A stretch of DNA of 64,000 nucleotides from Thermoleophilia bacterium (GCA_025928515.1 JAICJI010000004.1:1-64000); one strand, 5' to 3'. Counted from the first letter of the stretch, positions 18,215-28,216 are shown. A program made the numbers and translations. The notes: generated by a model from the sequence alone, not told the origin.

Positions 18215-19441
18215 CTACTGAGCGGCTACGGGCGTGGCGTCGGTCGGTGTCTCGAACTCGACCTCGCGCACCGCGGGCAGCCGGATCACGAACAGGGTGC
18301 TCGCGACGATCCAGACGGCGGCGAACGTGAGGTAGGCCTTGAGCCCGATCACCGTCGAGATCGGTCCCGCGAGGGCATAGCCCGCCGGCAGGAAGACCAT
18401 CGCTCCCATCCAGCCGTAGGACGCGACCCGGGCGAGCTTCTCCGGCGGAACCCTGCGCTGCAGCGTCGTGTCCCAGACGACCGAGCCGAGCGCGAACGCG
18501 AAGCCGGCGCCGGTGGCGGCCGGTGTCAGCACAAGCGGCGCGGGATGGAAGGCGAGGATGAGGTCCTGGACGGCGCTGATCATCAGGAGCAGCCCGGTCG
18601 CGACCATTGGCTGCCGCGCCCGCCAGCGAACGCCCGCGAGGCCGCCGAGGAGCGCGCCCACGCCTTCCCCGATCGCCACGGGCCACCACGACCGCGCCCC
18701 GTTCATCGAGTGCTGAGCGATGTAGGGCCCGAGCACGAAGAACGGCGCGTACGTGATCAGGAAGTAGAACGAGACGTAGACGACGAGCACCCAGACCCAG
18801 GTCTGCTCGACGAAGGCACTCCAGCCCTCGCGGAGCTCGCGGAAGAAGCCGGCGCCGGCCTTGGCGATCGACTCGACGTCGAGCCGTGAAAGGAGCAGTG
18901 CGCTCGAGGCATAGGTGCCCGCATCGACGAGCAGCGCCGGTCCGGTGCCGATCCACACGACGATCGAGCCGCCGATCGCGGTGCCGAGAGGGAACGCGGC
19001 GTACCGGGCGATCGCCAGCAGCCCGTTCGCCTGCTGGAGCTGCTCCTCCGGCACGATCTCCCGTACGAGCCCGTACGAGGCGGGTGAGTAGAAGGCGACC
19101 GCAGCGCCGCCGCACCCCTGGAGCGCGATCAGCTCCCACACCTGGGCGTGACCGGAGACGAGGAGCACTCCCATCGCCGTGCGGACGGCGGTGCTCGCCA
19201 CGTCGGAGCCGATCATCACGACACGCCGCGGCAGCCTGTCGCCCAGCACGCCGCCGAATGCGAGCATCGCGACCTGCGCGAGCGTCCAGGCGGCGAAGCC
19301 GAGCCCGAGGGCCGTCGCGCCTCCGCCATGACGGAGGATCGCGAACGCCACGGCGATCGGCGCGAGGTACGTCCCGACATACGAGACGGCGCGAGCCGCG
19401 AAGAGCAGGCGGAAGGCAGGAAGCCGGAGCGGGCCTCTCAT
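18215..19441 (-). CDS. MFS transporter
   Basis: ~12 hydrophobic segments; 'GDRLPRRVVMIGSD' loop. Confidence 0.88.
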   Translation of the reverse strand: MRGPLRLPAFRLLFAARAVSYVGTYLAPIAVAFAILRHGGGATALGLGFAAWTLAQVAMLAFGGVLGDRLPRRVVMIGSDVASTAVRTAMGVLLVSGHAQVWELIALQGCGGAAVAFYSPASYGLVREIVPEEQLQQANGLLAIARYAAFPLGTAIGGSIVVWIGTGPALLVDAGTYASSALLLSRLDVESIAKAGAGFFRELREGWSAFVEQTWVWVLVVYVSFYFLITYAPFFVLGPYIAQHSMNGARSWWPVAIGEGVGALLGGLAGVRWRARQPMVATGLLLMISAVQDLILAFHPAPLVLTPAATGAGFAFALGSVVWDTTLQRRVPPEKLARVASYGWMGAMVFLPAGYALAGPISTVIGLKAYLTFAAVWIVASTLFVIRLPAVREVEFETPTDATPVAAQ

Positions 19442-20289
19442 GTCCCTGCGCGTTTCTCGGCCCAGCGCTTCAGCCCTGCGTACGACTGCCACAGCGGCAT
19501 CGCGAAGTCGTACGTCGGCGCGTCCTCGCGGGAGTCCGTCAGCTGGGCGTGGGCGTACTCCACGAACTCCTCCTCGGTCGCGCCGCCCTCGACCGATTCG
19601 GCCCAGTCGAGCAGGTTGAGCCGCAGCTCGGTCACGTGGCGTCCGACATCCTCGGCGACGCCGAAATGGATGAGCGCGAGCCGCTCGGGGCTGCGACGGT
19701 CGATCTCGTCGAGCGTCTTCTCCCACGCTTCGACGTCGACCTCCGGCGGCGGCGTCGGCGGCATGACGAAGCGGCCCGGCAGGACGCGTACGCCGCACGC
19801 GTCGCCGGCGTAGAGCGTCCCGTCCGGGTCGAGGTAGCAGACGTGATGCGAGGCGTGGCCCGGCGACGGGAACGACTCGAGCCCGAGGACCCGGCCGTCG
19901 AGCGCGTGGACGTTCTGTTCCGGCACCGGCGCGAGCTCGCCCCAGAGCGAGTCGAACGAGTCGCCGTACAGGCGGCGCGCGCTCCGCTCCAGCCGGGACG
20001 GATCGACGAGGTGCGGCGCGCCGATCGGCGACACGTGCACCTGCAACGACGGGTGCTCGCGGACGAGCGTGCCCGCTGCACCGGCGTGGTCGAGGTGGAT
20101 GTGGCTGAGCAGGAGATGGCGGACGTCCGTCAGCGCGAGGCCGCGGTCGGCGAGCCCGGCCTTGAGCGCGTCGATCGTCGTCGAGGGTCCGCAGTCGAAG
20201 AGCGTCGGCCCGTCGTCGGTGTCGAGCAGGTAGCTCGCGATGATCTTCTCGCGGCCGAGGTGGTGGAGATCGATCGGCTCGGGGGTCAT
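19438..20289 (-). CDS. MBL-fold metallo-hydrolase
   Basis: 'LLSHIHLDHAG' (HxHxDH), 'SPGHASHHVCY', 'YAGDACG'. Confidence 0.92.
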   Translation of the reverse strand: MTPEPIDLHHLGREKIIASYLLDTDDGPTLFDCGPSTTIDALKAGLADRGLALTDVRHLLLSHIHLDHAGAAGTLVREHPSLQVHVSPIGAPHLVDPSRLERSARRLYGDSFDSLWGELAPVPEQNVHALDGRVLGLESFPSPGHASHHVCYLDPDGTLYAGDACGVRVLPGRFVMPPTPPPEVDVEAWEKTLDEIDRRSPERLALIHFGVAEDVGRHVTELRLNLLDWAESVEGGATEEEFVEYAHAQLTDSREDAPTYDFAMPLWQSYAGLKRWAEKRAGT

Positions 20290-20298
20290 GCGTCGACT

Positions 20299-20778
20299 CT
20301 AGGCGCGGTCGCGGGCCGCGGCGAGGATCTTCTCCGCCTCGTCGCGGTTGCCCCAGCCGCGCGTCTCCGTCCTCTTCGACGGCTCGAGATCCTTGTAGCG
20401 CTGGAAGAAGTGCTCGATCTCGTCGCGCAGCTCGTTCTGGACGTCGTGGATGTCCACCACGCGCTCGAATGCCGGGTCGCCGTCGGGCACACAGAGGAGC
20501 TTCTCGTCCGGCCCCTTCTCGTCGGACATGTGGAAGACGCCGATCGTCCGCACCCGGATCCGGCAGCCGGGGAACGTGGGGTCCGAGACGAGGACGAGCG
20601 CGTCGAGCGGGTCGCCGTCCTCGGCGAGTGTCCCTTCCATGTAGCCGTAGTCGGCGGGATAGGCCATCGCGGTGAACAGGCGCCGGTCGAGGACGATGCC
20701 GCCGAGCTCCGCGTCCCACTCGTACTTGTTTCGCGAGCCCGACGGGATCTCGACGAAGACGACTGCCTCGCCGCGCAT
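20299..20778 (-). CDS. ppa: Inorganic pyrophosphatase
   Basis: 'VEIPSGSRNKYEWD', 'AYPADYGYMEGTLAEDGDPLDALVL'. Confidence 0.95.
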   Translation of the reverse strand: MRGEAVVFVEIPSGSRNKYEWDAELGGIVLDRRLFTAMAYPADYGYMEGTLAEDGDPLDALVLVSDPTFPGCRIRVRTIGVFHMSDEKGPDEKLLCVPDGDPAFERVVDIHDVQNELRDEIEHFFQRYKDLEPSKRTETRGWGNRDEAEKILAAARDRA

Positions 20779-21923
20779 CAGCGGGAGCGGGCTGCCGCCG
20801 ACACGAGCGCGTCCTCGAGATCCGTGAGGAGATCCTCGGCCGACTCGATCCCGACCGAGAGCCGCACGAGGTTGGGCGGCGCGGCGAACGGCGCATCGGC
20901 GGTCGCGGCGTGCGTCATCCGCGCCGGCACCTCGATCAGGCTCTCGACGCCGCCGAGCGACTCCGCGAGCTGGAAAAGCTGCGTCCGCCCGGCGATCGCC
21001 GCCGCCTCCTCGGGCGACTCGGCGAGGAACGAGACCATGCCGCCGAAGTCGCGCATCTGGCGCGCCGCGATCGTGTGGCCTGGATGCGACGGGAGGCCGG
21101 GGTAGAAGACGCGTTCGACGCGCGAGTGCCGCTCGAGCACGGCGGCGACCTCCATGGCGTTCTGGCAGTGCTGGCGCATCCGCACCGCTAGCGTCTTGAG
21201 CCCGCGCAGAACGAGCCACGAGTCGAACGGCCCCGGCACGGCGCCGAGCGACTTCTGGAGGAACCGCAAGCGCTCGGCCACGGTCGGGTCGTTGGTGGCC
21301 GCGAAGCCGCCGACGACGTCCGAGTGGCCGCCGAGGTACTTCGTCGTCGAGTGGACGACGACGTCGGCGCCGAGCTCGAGCGGCCGCTGCAGGTACGGCG
21401 TCGCGAACGTGTTGTCGACGACGAGCAGCGCTCCCGCGGCGTGCGTCGCCTCGGCGGCGGCCGCGATGTCCACCACGTTCAGCATCGGATTCGAGGGCGT
21501 CTCGATCCAGACCATCCGGGTCGAGTCGTCGAGGTGCTCGGCGAGGTTCGGAAAGTCCTCGGCCGGCAGGTAGTGGAAGCGGTACCCCTTCGGCTCGTAG
21601 ACCTGCGAGGTCATCCGGTAGACGCCGCCGTAGACGTCGGCGATGAGGACGACGCGGTCGCCCGGGTTCAAGAGGTGCATGAGCGTCGTCGTCGCGCCGA
21701 GCCCCGAGGAGTAGGCGATGCCGTACTCGGCAGACTCGAGGGAGGCGAGCGCCGTCTCGAGCGCATGCCGCGTCGGGTTCGCGACGCGCGAGTAGTCGTA
21801 TCCCTTGTGCTCGCCGACGGCGTCCTGGACGTACGTCGACGTCTGGTAGATCGGCGTGATGATCGCGCCGGTCGCCGGATCGGGCTCCTGGCCGACATGG
21901 ATCGCGCGAGTCTCGAAGTCCAT
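20778..21923 (-). CDS. metB: Cystathionine gamma-synthase / Cys-Met PLP enzyme
   Basis: 'TRAIHVGQEPDPATGAIITPIYQTSTYVQ', 'STTKYLGGHSDVVGG', 'AESLGGVESLIEVPARMTHA'. Confidence 0.93.
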   Translation of the reverse strand: MDFETRAIHVGQEPDPATGAIITPIYQTSTYVQDAVGEHKGYDYSRVANPTRHALETALASLESAEYGIAYSSGLGATTTLMHLLNPGDRVVLIADVYGGVYRMTSQVYEPKGYRFHYLPAEDFPNLAEHLDDSTRMVWIETPSNPMLNVVDIAAAAEATHAAGALLVVDNTFATPYLQRPLELGADVVVHSTTKYLGGHSDVVGGFAATNDPTVAERLRFLQKSLGAVPGPFDSWLVLRGLKTLAVRMRQHCQNAMEVAAVLERHSRVERVFYPGLPSHPGHTIAARQMRDFGGMVSFLAESPEEAAAIAGRTQLFQLAESLGGVESLIEVPARMTHAATADAPFAAPPNLVRLSVGIESAEDLLTDLEDALVSAAARSR

Positions 21924-22906
21924 CAGCTCGATGCTAACCAGCGCTGCAGCTCGTCCAAAGGCTCGGCCAGGTCGATCTCCTGCTCGCCGGGCTCCCACCA
22001 GACGCCTTTCACGCCGAGCTCGCGGGTCTTCCGGTCGAACACGGGCTCGATGCGGCCGACGAGCCGGTCGCCGTGGAGGATGGGGAGGACGTAATAGCCG
22101 TACTCGCGCTTCACGGCCGGGACGTACATCTCCAGCCGGTAGTGAAAGCCCCAGAGCGCCTCGGTGCGGGCTCGGTCGTGGACGAGCCTGTCGAAGGGCG
22201 AGAGGAACGTCGTGCGCGCGGGCACCGGGCCGTCCTCGGCTTCCGGATGCACGACGAGCCGGCCACGCACGAGCCGCACGCCGAGCGCCCTGAAGCGCTT
22301 CTCGTCGTAGAGCTTCCGTGCCTTCGGGAGCGGCAGCGTCTCGGTCTCGGGGTACCAGCGCTCGGCGAGATCCCAGACGCGCTGCTTGCCGCGCCGCCCG
22401 ACGACCGCGACCTCGCCACGCGCGCCGAGGCACTCGAGCATCAGCCCCATCTTCCGCTGGCCCCACCAGCGGTGCGCCTCGCGCTTGTGGCCGGGTGCGT
22501 CCTCGATCTCGCGCGAGAGGAGCGGCCCGCGCTCGCGGAGCTCCCTCAGGACGTAGCGGCGGAAGGCCGCGTGTGCCTTGAGCCAACTGAGGATCCGCTG
22601 GTCGATCGCGCGGTCGCGGCGGCGCATGAACGCCTTCAGGATCGGCAGGTCTTCGCTCGGGTAGACGAACGCGTCCCACTCGACGAGCTTCCGTTCCTTC
22701 CAGAGCAGCCGCTCCAGCTCCGCGGCGTCGAACGGCCCGAGCCGGCTCCACAGCACGAGGTGCTGCGGCGGCGCCACCACAGAGATCGGGTCGAGCTGGA
22801 GGAAGCCGAGCCGGTGGACGGTTTCGAGCACTCCGCCCTGGCGGCGGTCGAGGCCCTGTGCTCGGATCGCGATGCGGCGCGCCTCCTCGATCGGCACGTC
22901 ACGCAT
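21923..22906 (-). CDS. YcaQ-type winged-helix DNA glycosylase family protein (paralog 1)
   Basis: 'LGFLQLDPISVVAPPQHLVLWSR', 'REYGYYVLPILHGDRLVGRIEPVFDRKTREL'. Confidence 0.87.
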   Translation of the reverse strand: MRDVPIEEARRIAIRAQGLDRRQGGVLETVHRLGFLQLDPISVVAPPQHLVLWSRLGPFDAAELERLLWKERKLVEWDAFVYPSEDLPILKAFMRRRDRAIDQRILSWLKAHAAFRRYVLRELRERGPLLSREIEDAPGHKREAHRWWGQRKMGLMLECLGARGEVAVVGRRGKQRVWDLAERWYPETETLPLPKARKLYDEKRFRALGVRLVRGRLVVHPEAEDGPVPARTTFLSPFDRLVHDRARTEALWGFHYRLEMYVPAVKREYGYYVLPILHGDRLVGRIEPVFDRKTRELGVKGVWWEPGEQEIDLAEPLDELQRWLASS

Positions 22907-24038
22907 GGCGCACCTCCTCGAGGCCGAGCACGCGCGCGAGACGTGTCGCGGCACGCTCGAGCTTCGTCTCGACGTTCCCGCGCACCCCCGGCTCGGGATG
23001 GAAGCGCCGGACGTGGAGCACGCCCTCGGCCCGGTCTGCCTTGAGGTCGGCGCGGCCGACGATCCGGTCACCGGTGAGCAGCGGCAGGACGTAGTAGCCG
23101 TATTCGCGCTCGTGCTCGCGCTTGTAGACCTCGATCACGTGGCGGAAGCCGAAGAGCCGCTCGAGCAGCGGCCGGTCCCAAAGCAGGTTGTCGAAGGGAC
23201 AGAGGAGGACCGGCGCAGCCGCCGAGCCGTCGAGCTCTGCTCCGGCGTCGACATAGAACGGCGCGCCGCCGTCGTCGGCGTCCACCTCCCGCAGGAGGCC
23301 TTCGTCCACGAGCGCAGCGACATGATGGTGGAGTCGTGCGCGTCCGCCCTTGAGCCGCCAGTGCTCGCGGATCGCGGGCTCGGTCAGCGCGCCGCGGGCG
23401 CGGACGGCCAGGAGGGCGAACGTGCGCAGCGTCTCGTCCTCGCCGGGCACGGGCGCGTCGAGGAGCGCGCGCGGAATCACGCGCTCCGCCAGGTCGTAGC
23501 GCCGCTGGAACGATCGGCGGCCCGCGACGGCGAGCACGCCGTTGTCCCACAGCGCTTCGAGCACCGCCTTCGCCGGCTTCCAGTTCCACATGCTCGTCCC
23601 GTCGCCCGCTCCCTCGAAGTCGCGCGAGCCGAGCGGGCCTTCCGCGCGGATCCGCTCGAGGACGGGCCCGACGAGGGCGGCGTGATCCCGCATGGCGCGT
23701 CGGTGGAACTGCCAGCGGCCGTCGCCCTCCATCGTGCGTCGGCAATGCGGCCAGAGCTCGACCGGGAGGAGACAGGCCTCGTGCGCCCAGTACTCGAAGA
23801 TACGGCCGGCGGCGAGGAGGCCTTGCAGCTCGTCCTCGGCATACGCGCCGATGCGGCTGGACAGCGTCAGGCGGTGCGCCCGTTCGACCGCTGTGATCGA
23901 GTCGAGCTGGACTGCGCCGAGCCTGCGGATCGCCGCTTCGACCTCCCCCGGCTGCGTGCGGCGGAAGCGCGGCGCGTACGACTGTGCCGACACCACGAGC
24001 CGCCGGATCGCGGTCAGCTTGACGGCGGCAGTCCTCAT
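22899..24038 (-). CDS. YcaQ-type winged-helix DNA glycosylase family protein (paralog 2)
   Basis: 'LGAVQLDSITAVERAHRLTLSSR', 'EREYGYYVLPLLTGDRIVGRADLKADRAEGVLHV'; overlaps paralog 1 start. Confidence 0.87.
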   Translation of the reverse strand: MRTAAVKLTAIRRLVVSAQSYAPRFRRTQPGEVEAAIRRLGAVQLDSITAVERAHRLTLSSRIGAYAEDELQGLLAAGRIFEYWAHEACLLPVELWPHCRRTMEGDGRWQFHRRAMRDHAALVGPVLERIRAEGPLGSRDFEGAGDGTSMWNWKPAKAVLEALWDNGVLAVAGRRSFQRRYDLAERVIPRALLDAPVPGEDETLRTFALLAVRARGALTEPAIREHWRLKGGRARLHHHVAALVDEGLLREVDADDGGAPFYVDAGAELDGSAAAPVLLCPFDNLLWDRPLLERLFGFRHVIEVYKREHEREYGYYVLPLLTGDRIVGRADLKADRAEGVLHVRRFHPEPGVRGNVETKLERAATRLARVLGLEEVRHA

Positions 24039-24060
24039 GGCTGCTCTACCTAGCAGGTAG

Positions 24061-24642
24061 GTGCTGCGCGGCGCCACGCGACTCGATAGCCTCACGCCCG
24101 TGCCAGGCCCGAGACGTCGCAATCCGTGGACCTCGACAGGGGAGGTCCTGATCTGGGTGCTGTTCGCCGCGCTCCTCTTCCCGGCGGGCTTCGCCGGCTG
24201 GGCGGTCGGCCACTACACGTCGCTCGGCGGCTCGAAGTCCAACGTGCGCACGGTCACCGTCGCTGGGGGGTCATCCACCTCCTCGACGCCCTCGACGACG
24301 TCGACATCTGCGACGACTACCTCCTCGTCGGGCGGCGGCGGCGACGCTGCTGCGGGCAAGGCCCTCTTCGCCTCGAACGGCTGCGCCACGTGCCACACCT
24401 TCCAGCCCGCGGGCTCGACCGGCACCCTTGGACCGAATCTCGACACGGCGCCGACGTCCGACGCGAAGGCGGACAAGAACATGGCGCTCGCGGCGTTCGT
24501 CAAGGAGTCGATCGTCAATCCCGACGCCTATATCGCGAAGGGCTTCAACAAGGGGCTCATGCCCAAGACGTTCGGCAGCTCGATCAAGGGCGCCGACCTG
24601 AACGACCTCGTCGCCTTCATCCTCTCCGGGACGAAGAGCTAA
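24061..24642 (+). CDS. Membrane-anchored c-type cytochrome
   Basis: N-terminal TM, Ser/Thr linker, 'CATCH' haem motif, distal 'GLMPKTFG' Met ligand. Confidence 0.9.
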   Translation: MLRGATRLDSLTPVPGPRRRNPWTSTGEVLIWVLFAALLFPAGFAGWAVGHYTSLGGSKSNVRTVTVAGGSSTSSTPSTTSTSATTTSSSGGGGDAAAGKALFASNGCATCHTFQPAGSTGTLGPNLDTAPTSDAKADKNMALAAFVKESIVNPDAYIAKGFNKGLMPKTFGSSIKGADLNDLVAFILSGTKS

Positions 24643-24646
24643 CCGG

Positions 24647-26725
24647 CTAGCTGGTTCCGGTCGTCTCGCAGCCGCTGTAGTTGTTGACGGCGCCGCGGGC
24701 GCCGATGCACACGTCGATGCCCCCGCTGCCCTGGAGGGTGTTGACCGTTCCCGCCCCGCCACCGGCGACGAGGCAGTCGTCCCCGCTCGACCCGTTGAGG
24801 GTCTGTGAGCCAGTTGCGTTGCGCCCGAGGATCAGGTCGTTCTGCGAGGTCCCGGAGGTAGAGGACGACGTGGCGACGATGAGGTTGGTTGCGCCCGTGC
24901 TCGCGCAAAGCGCCGGTAGGAGCTGCGTGATCGTGCGCGAGACCGTCGAGCGGCCGGCGTACGAGGCAGGCACGAGGTTGCCGGACGTGAACGTTGCGGC
25001 GGAGACGGCCACCGTGAGCGCCATCGCAATCACAAGAGCGGCGACGCCGGTCGCGCGCCGGGGCACGCCCGGGAGCCGGCGTCGCGTGCGGATGGGCGTC
25101 GTGGGCGCCAGCGGTTCCGGGTGGAGCGCGCTCTCGAAGCGGTAGAGGCGTGGCGGATCGTCGACCACGAAGACCGTGCTGTCTCCGGTGGAGTGGCGAA
25201 GAATCGGACGCTCGGCCTGGCGTGCGATGCCCGCGAGCGTCTCGAGGTCGGGGACCGGCGTGACGGCGGTGCCGGAAGGCTGCGGCAGATCCGAGACGTC
25301 GAAGAGGTCGCAGCCGTAGCGATGGGCGACCCGGCGTTCCGGCGACCAGACGTCTCGCCTGCGCCGCACCTGGCCGCCGACCAGCGCCCAGCCACCGGCG
25401 AGCACGAGCAACGCGCCGGCGATCTCGAGAGCCGCGTCGGTGAAGCGCGAGCCGCCGAGGGTGAGCGTGTTTGGCACCCGCTTCGGCAGGGTTCCCTCCT
25501 GCGAAGGGTTGAGAGCCGAGGCGAGGAGCGACGCGGCGCTCGGCGTTGCGAACGTCGCTCCCGGGGGAGTCGCCGGCGCCGAGACGTCGAGCTTGAGCAC
25601 CGCCGGGGTCACCGTGAACGGAAGCGTCGGCGCGAAGGTCTTGGTGACGTGTTTGCCCGCGACCGTCCCGGTGATGTGGACGACCGGCGCAAGCTGGACC
25701 GCGTAGGAGGCGCCGGGCGTTCCTGTGCTTGCCTCGAGATTCGCCAGCGTCTTGGTGAGATCGACGAGGTCGACCCGCGCGTGCACGCCGGAGCGATCGC
25801 CGACGAACGCCTTGGGATCGTCGAGCCGGTAGAGGTGCCGCCAGGTCGAGTTTTGGTCGACCAAGAGCGCGCGCAGGGCGATCGTCCCGCGGACGTCGTG
25901 TGGAAGCCGGGAGCGGAACGCGTACGTGAACGACAAGTCGAGGTGGCGAACGGCCGCGAGGAAGATCGGCGCTCCGGTGTGTACGACGCCCGTCGGGTAG
26001 GCGGTGCTCGACGCGCTCGCGCGGCCCGCGTACGAGAAGCTTCCAGTGCTCTCGTAGCTGGGCATCTGGACGACGCGCGTCGCCGGTCGCACGACCCCGG
26101 TGCCGAATGCCGTCGCGCCGATCAGCAGCGCGATCAGTCCGAGGAGGGAGATGAGCGACCGCCGCGGGCGGCGGAGGCGCTGCACGATCGGGGAGGTCAC
26201 GACGGGCCTCCGCCGGCCGCTGCGCCCTGCGGCGTGCGAGCGCCGGCGGCGGCGGCGCGGGCGGAGCGAGACCGCTCGTCCACCGACGAGAAGCAGGAGT
26301 AGGGTCCCGGCGCCGGCGATGAGCGCAGAATGGCTCGCCTTCCCGATCCAGGTGAGGATCCCGCCGGCCCGCGGGACCCGAAACCACAGCCGGCCGAGCA
26401 GCTCGCTGCGCGTGGCGTAGCCGGCGTCGACGAAGTCGTTGTTGTCCCCCTGGAAGAAGTAGTGGCCGTCCTGGACGACCACGACGCGGTGGAGAACGGC
26501 CCGAGGAAGAACGGGGCTCTCATAGAGGACGACCTGGCCGACCTTGTACGAGCTCGCACGCCGGACGACCGCAAGGTCGCCGGCATGGAACCGCGGCGCC
26601 ATGCTCGTTCCGACGGTTGCGGAGTAGAGCGTGAAGCCGCCGAGTTGCGGGGGCGCGAGGAAGAACCACGCAGCCGCGAGGAGGAGGAATGCGGCTGCGA
26701 GTGGCGGGCGTCCTCCGATCTTCAT
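24647..26725 (-). CDS. SipW-like signal peptidase (S26B) fused to DUF5305-like domain, internal SipW-substrate-like signal and RTX-like C-terminus
   Basis: 'GTSMAPRFHAGDLAVVRR', 'LHRVVVVQDGHYFFQGDNN'; middle 'YAGRASASSTAYPTGVVHTGAPIFLAAVRHLDLSFTY'; late TM then 'ATFTSGNLVPASYAG' and 'NGSSGDDCLVAGGG..GGIDVCIG'. Confidence 0.8.
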   Translation of the reverse strand: MKIGGRPPLAAAFLLLAAAWFFLAPPQLGGFTLYSATVGTSMAPRFHAGDLAVVRRASSYKVGQVVLYESPVLPRAVLHRVVVVQDGHYFFQGDNNDFVDAGYATRSELLGRLWFRVPRAGGILTWIGKASHSALIAGAGTLLLLLVGGRAVSLRPRRRRRRSHAAGRSGRRRPVVTSPIVQRLRRPRRSLISLLGLIALLIGATAFGTGVVRPATRVVQMPSYESTGSFSYAGRASASSTAYPTGVVHTGAPIFLAAVRHLDLSFTYAFRSRLPHDVRGTIALRALLVDQNSTWRHLYRLDDPKAFVGDRSGVHARVDLVDLTKTLANLEASTGTPGASYAVQLAPVVHITGTVAGKHVTKTFAPTLPFTVTPAVLKLDVSAPATPPGATFATPSAASLLASALNPSQEGTLPKRVPNTLTLGGSRFTDAALEIAGALLVLAGGWALVGGQVRRRRDVWSPERRVAHRYGCDLFDVSDLPQPSGTAVTPVPDLETLAGIARQAERPILRHSTGDSTVFVVDDPPRLYRFESALHPEPLAPTTPIRTRRRLPGVPRRATGVAALVIAMALTVAVSAATFTSGNLVPASYAGRSTVSRTITQLLPALCASTGATNLIVATSSSTSGTSQNDLILGRNATGSQTLNGSSGDDCLVAGGGAGTVNTLQGSGGIDVCIGARGAVNNYSGCETTGTS

Positions 26726-26743
26726 CTCGCGCCCCCATCGCGG

Positions 26744-27139
26744 TTACTGAGCCGCGACGACGGTGACCGAGGTCAGCTTGTCGGTCGTCAGCTGCGGCGA
26801 GGTCGTCGCGCAGGTGACGGTCGTGCCAGGGGTATCCGTCGAGCAGGTGTAGTTGTTCGGGCCGCCCGAGGTGAGCGCGGCCTGCACCGTGACTTTTCCG
26901 CTGCCCGTGTTCGGGACGGCCGGGCTGATCGTGAAGCTCAGCGAGTCGACGTTGTTCGGCGCCGTCGAGTTGAGCGAGTAGTGGAGGTTCGTGACCGTGT
27001 AACCGGACACGGTGCCGCTACCCGAGCCTGCATTAGAGGCGGGGACTGTGTTGGCCGCAGTGAAGGCATATGCACCGCCGGCGACCACGGCCGCAACGGC
27101 CGCGACCAGCACGAGCCGCATCGGTGAGAGGAACTTCAT
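26744..27139 (-). CDS. Small exported protein with SipW-dependent-type signal (TasA/camelysin-like export class)
   Basis: MKFLSPMRLVLVAAVAAVVAGGAYAFTAANTVPASNAGSGSGTVSGYTV...; SD ggaga upstream. Confidence 0.75.
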   Translation of the reverse strand: MKFLSPMRLVLVAAVAAVVAGGAYAFTAANTVPASNAGSGSGTVSGYTVTNLHYSLNSTAPNNVDSLSFTISPAVPNTGSGKVTVQAALTSGGPNNYTCSTDTPGTTVTCATTSPQLTTDKLTSVTVVAAQ

Positions 27140-27331
27140 CGGAGTTTCTCCTTGATAGGCGTAACGCTTCAAGCACGTTGTCGGTGCGTGCGGGTGGATG
27201 GGCGTCCGAGGCGCCACGGGTCGTCGGTGGGTACTTCCTACGGTCGAGGCTCAACCGAACGGGTGACTCGGGTCGTCCGGCGACTGAAGAGGTTGTGACG
27301 GTCGCCGGGCCTGGCGACGTATAACGGCACG

Positions 27332-28216
27332 ATGAGGCGTTTGCTCCTGTTGGGGACTGCGTGCGCTCTCGTCGTCACAGCCTGCGGCGCCGGTGCCTCG
27401 CCGGCGCCGCGGCTGTCCAACGTCGCGGCGCGTGGTGGCCCGAGCCGGCACGCGATCGCCGCTGCGCGGAAGCACGCAGCGGGACGGGAAGCGCAGCTGC
27501 TCCTGCGGCGTGCCGTCCTGCCGCGCGGCGCGCGCCGGATCGAGAGGCCCGCCGTCGTGCGCCAGCGGGACACGGGCATCTCCCTGACCAGCGAACTTGC
27601 GTGGCGCTTCTCCTTCTGGCGCGTGTCGATGCCCCTCGAGTTAGTCTCCGGGTTCGTCAAGGCCCACCCGCCGCATGGTTTCCACTACTACGGCGGCGGA
27701 GGCGTCTACCCATCGCTCGACTTCGACAACGGTGCGGCCGGCTCGAAGAAACGGTTGCTCACGGTCGACCTGGCGCGGCAAGCGGGACGGACGGTCATTC
27801 GAGTCGAGGCGGGAGTCGCCTGGATCTACCCGCGCTCGCCGCGCGAGGTCGTTCCAGCGGGCGTGCGCGAGATCGACATTCGCAACGGGCGCCTGAGGCG
27901 GAGCGTCACGAAACCCGAGAACGTCGCGCGCATCGTCCGCTGGTTCGACGCGCTCAACGTGATCCAGCCTGGTACGACGGGCCTCGAGTGCCCACTCATC
28001 CTCGCTTCGAGGGTCACGTTCGTCTTCCGCTCGGCGGACGGTGCGGAGCTGGCGAGAGCGGTCGCGCCGTCGCGGCCGGCGTCAGCCTGCGGTGCGATCG
28101 AGTTCAGCATCGGCGGCAAACGTCAGACGCCGCTCATCGATGCCACCTGGGGGCGGCGCGCCTTCAGCAACCGCGTCCAGCGCCTCCTGGGCGTTCGGTT
28201 TACGAGACCGCGCTGA
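27332..28216 (+). CDS. Putative lipoprotein, unknown function
   Basis: MRRLLLLGTACALVVTACGAG lipobox; no recognised domain. Confidence 0.7.
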   Translation: MRRLLLLGTACALVVTACGAGASPAPRLSNVAARGGPSRHAIAAARKHAAGREAQLLLRRAVLPRGARRIERPAVVRQRDTGISLTSELAWRFSFWRVSMPLELVSGFVKAHPPHGFHYYGGGGVYPSLDFDNGAAGSKKRLLTVDLARQAGRTVIRVEAGVAWIYPRSPREVVPAGVREIDIRNGRLRRSVTKPENVARIVRWFDALNVIQPGTTGLECPLILASRVTFVFRSADGAELARAVAPSRPASACGAIEFSIGGKRQTPLIDATWGRRAFSNRVQRLLGVRFTRPR

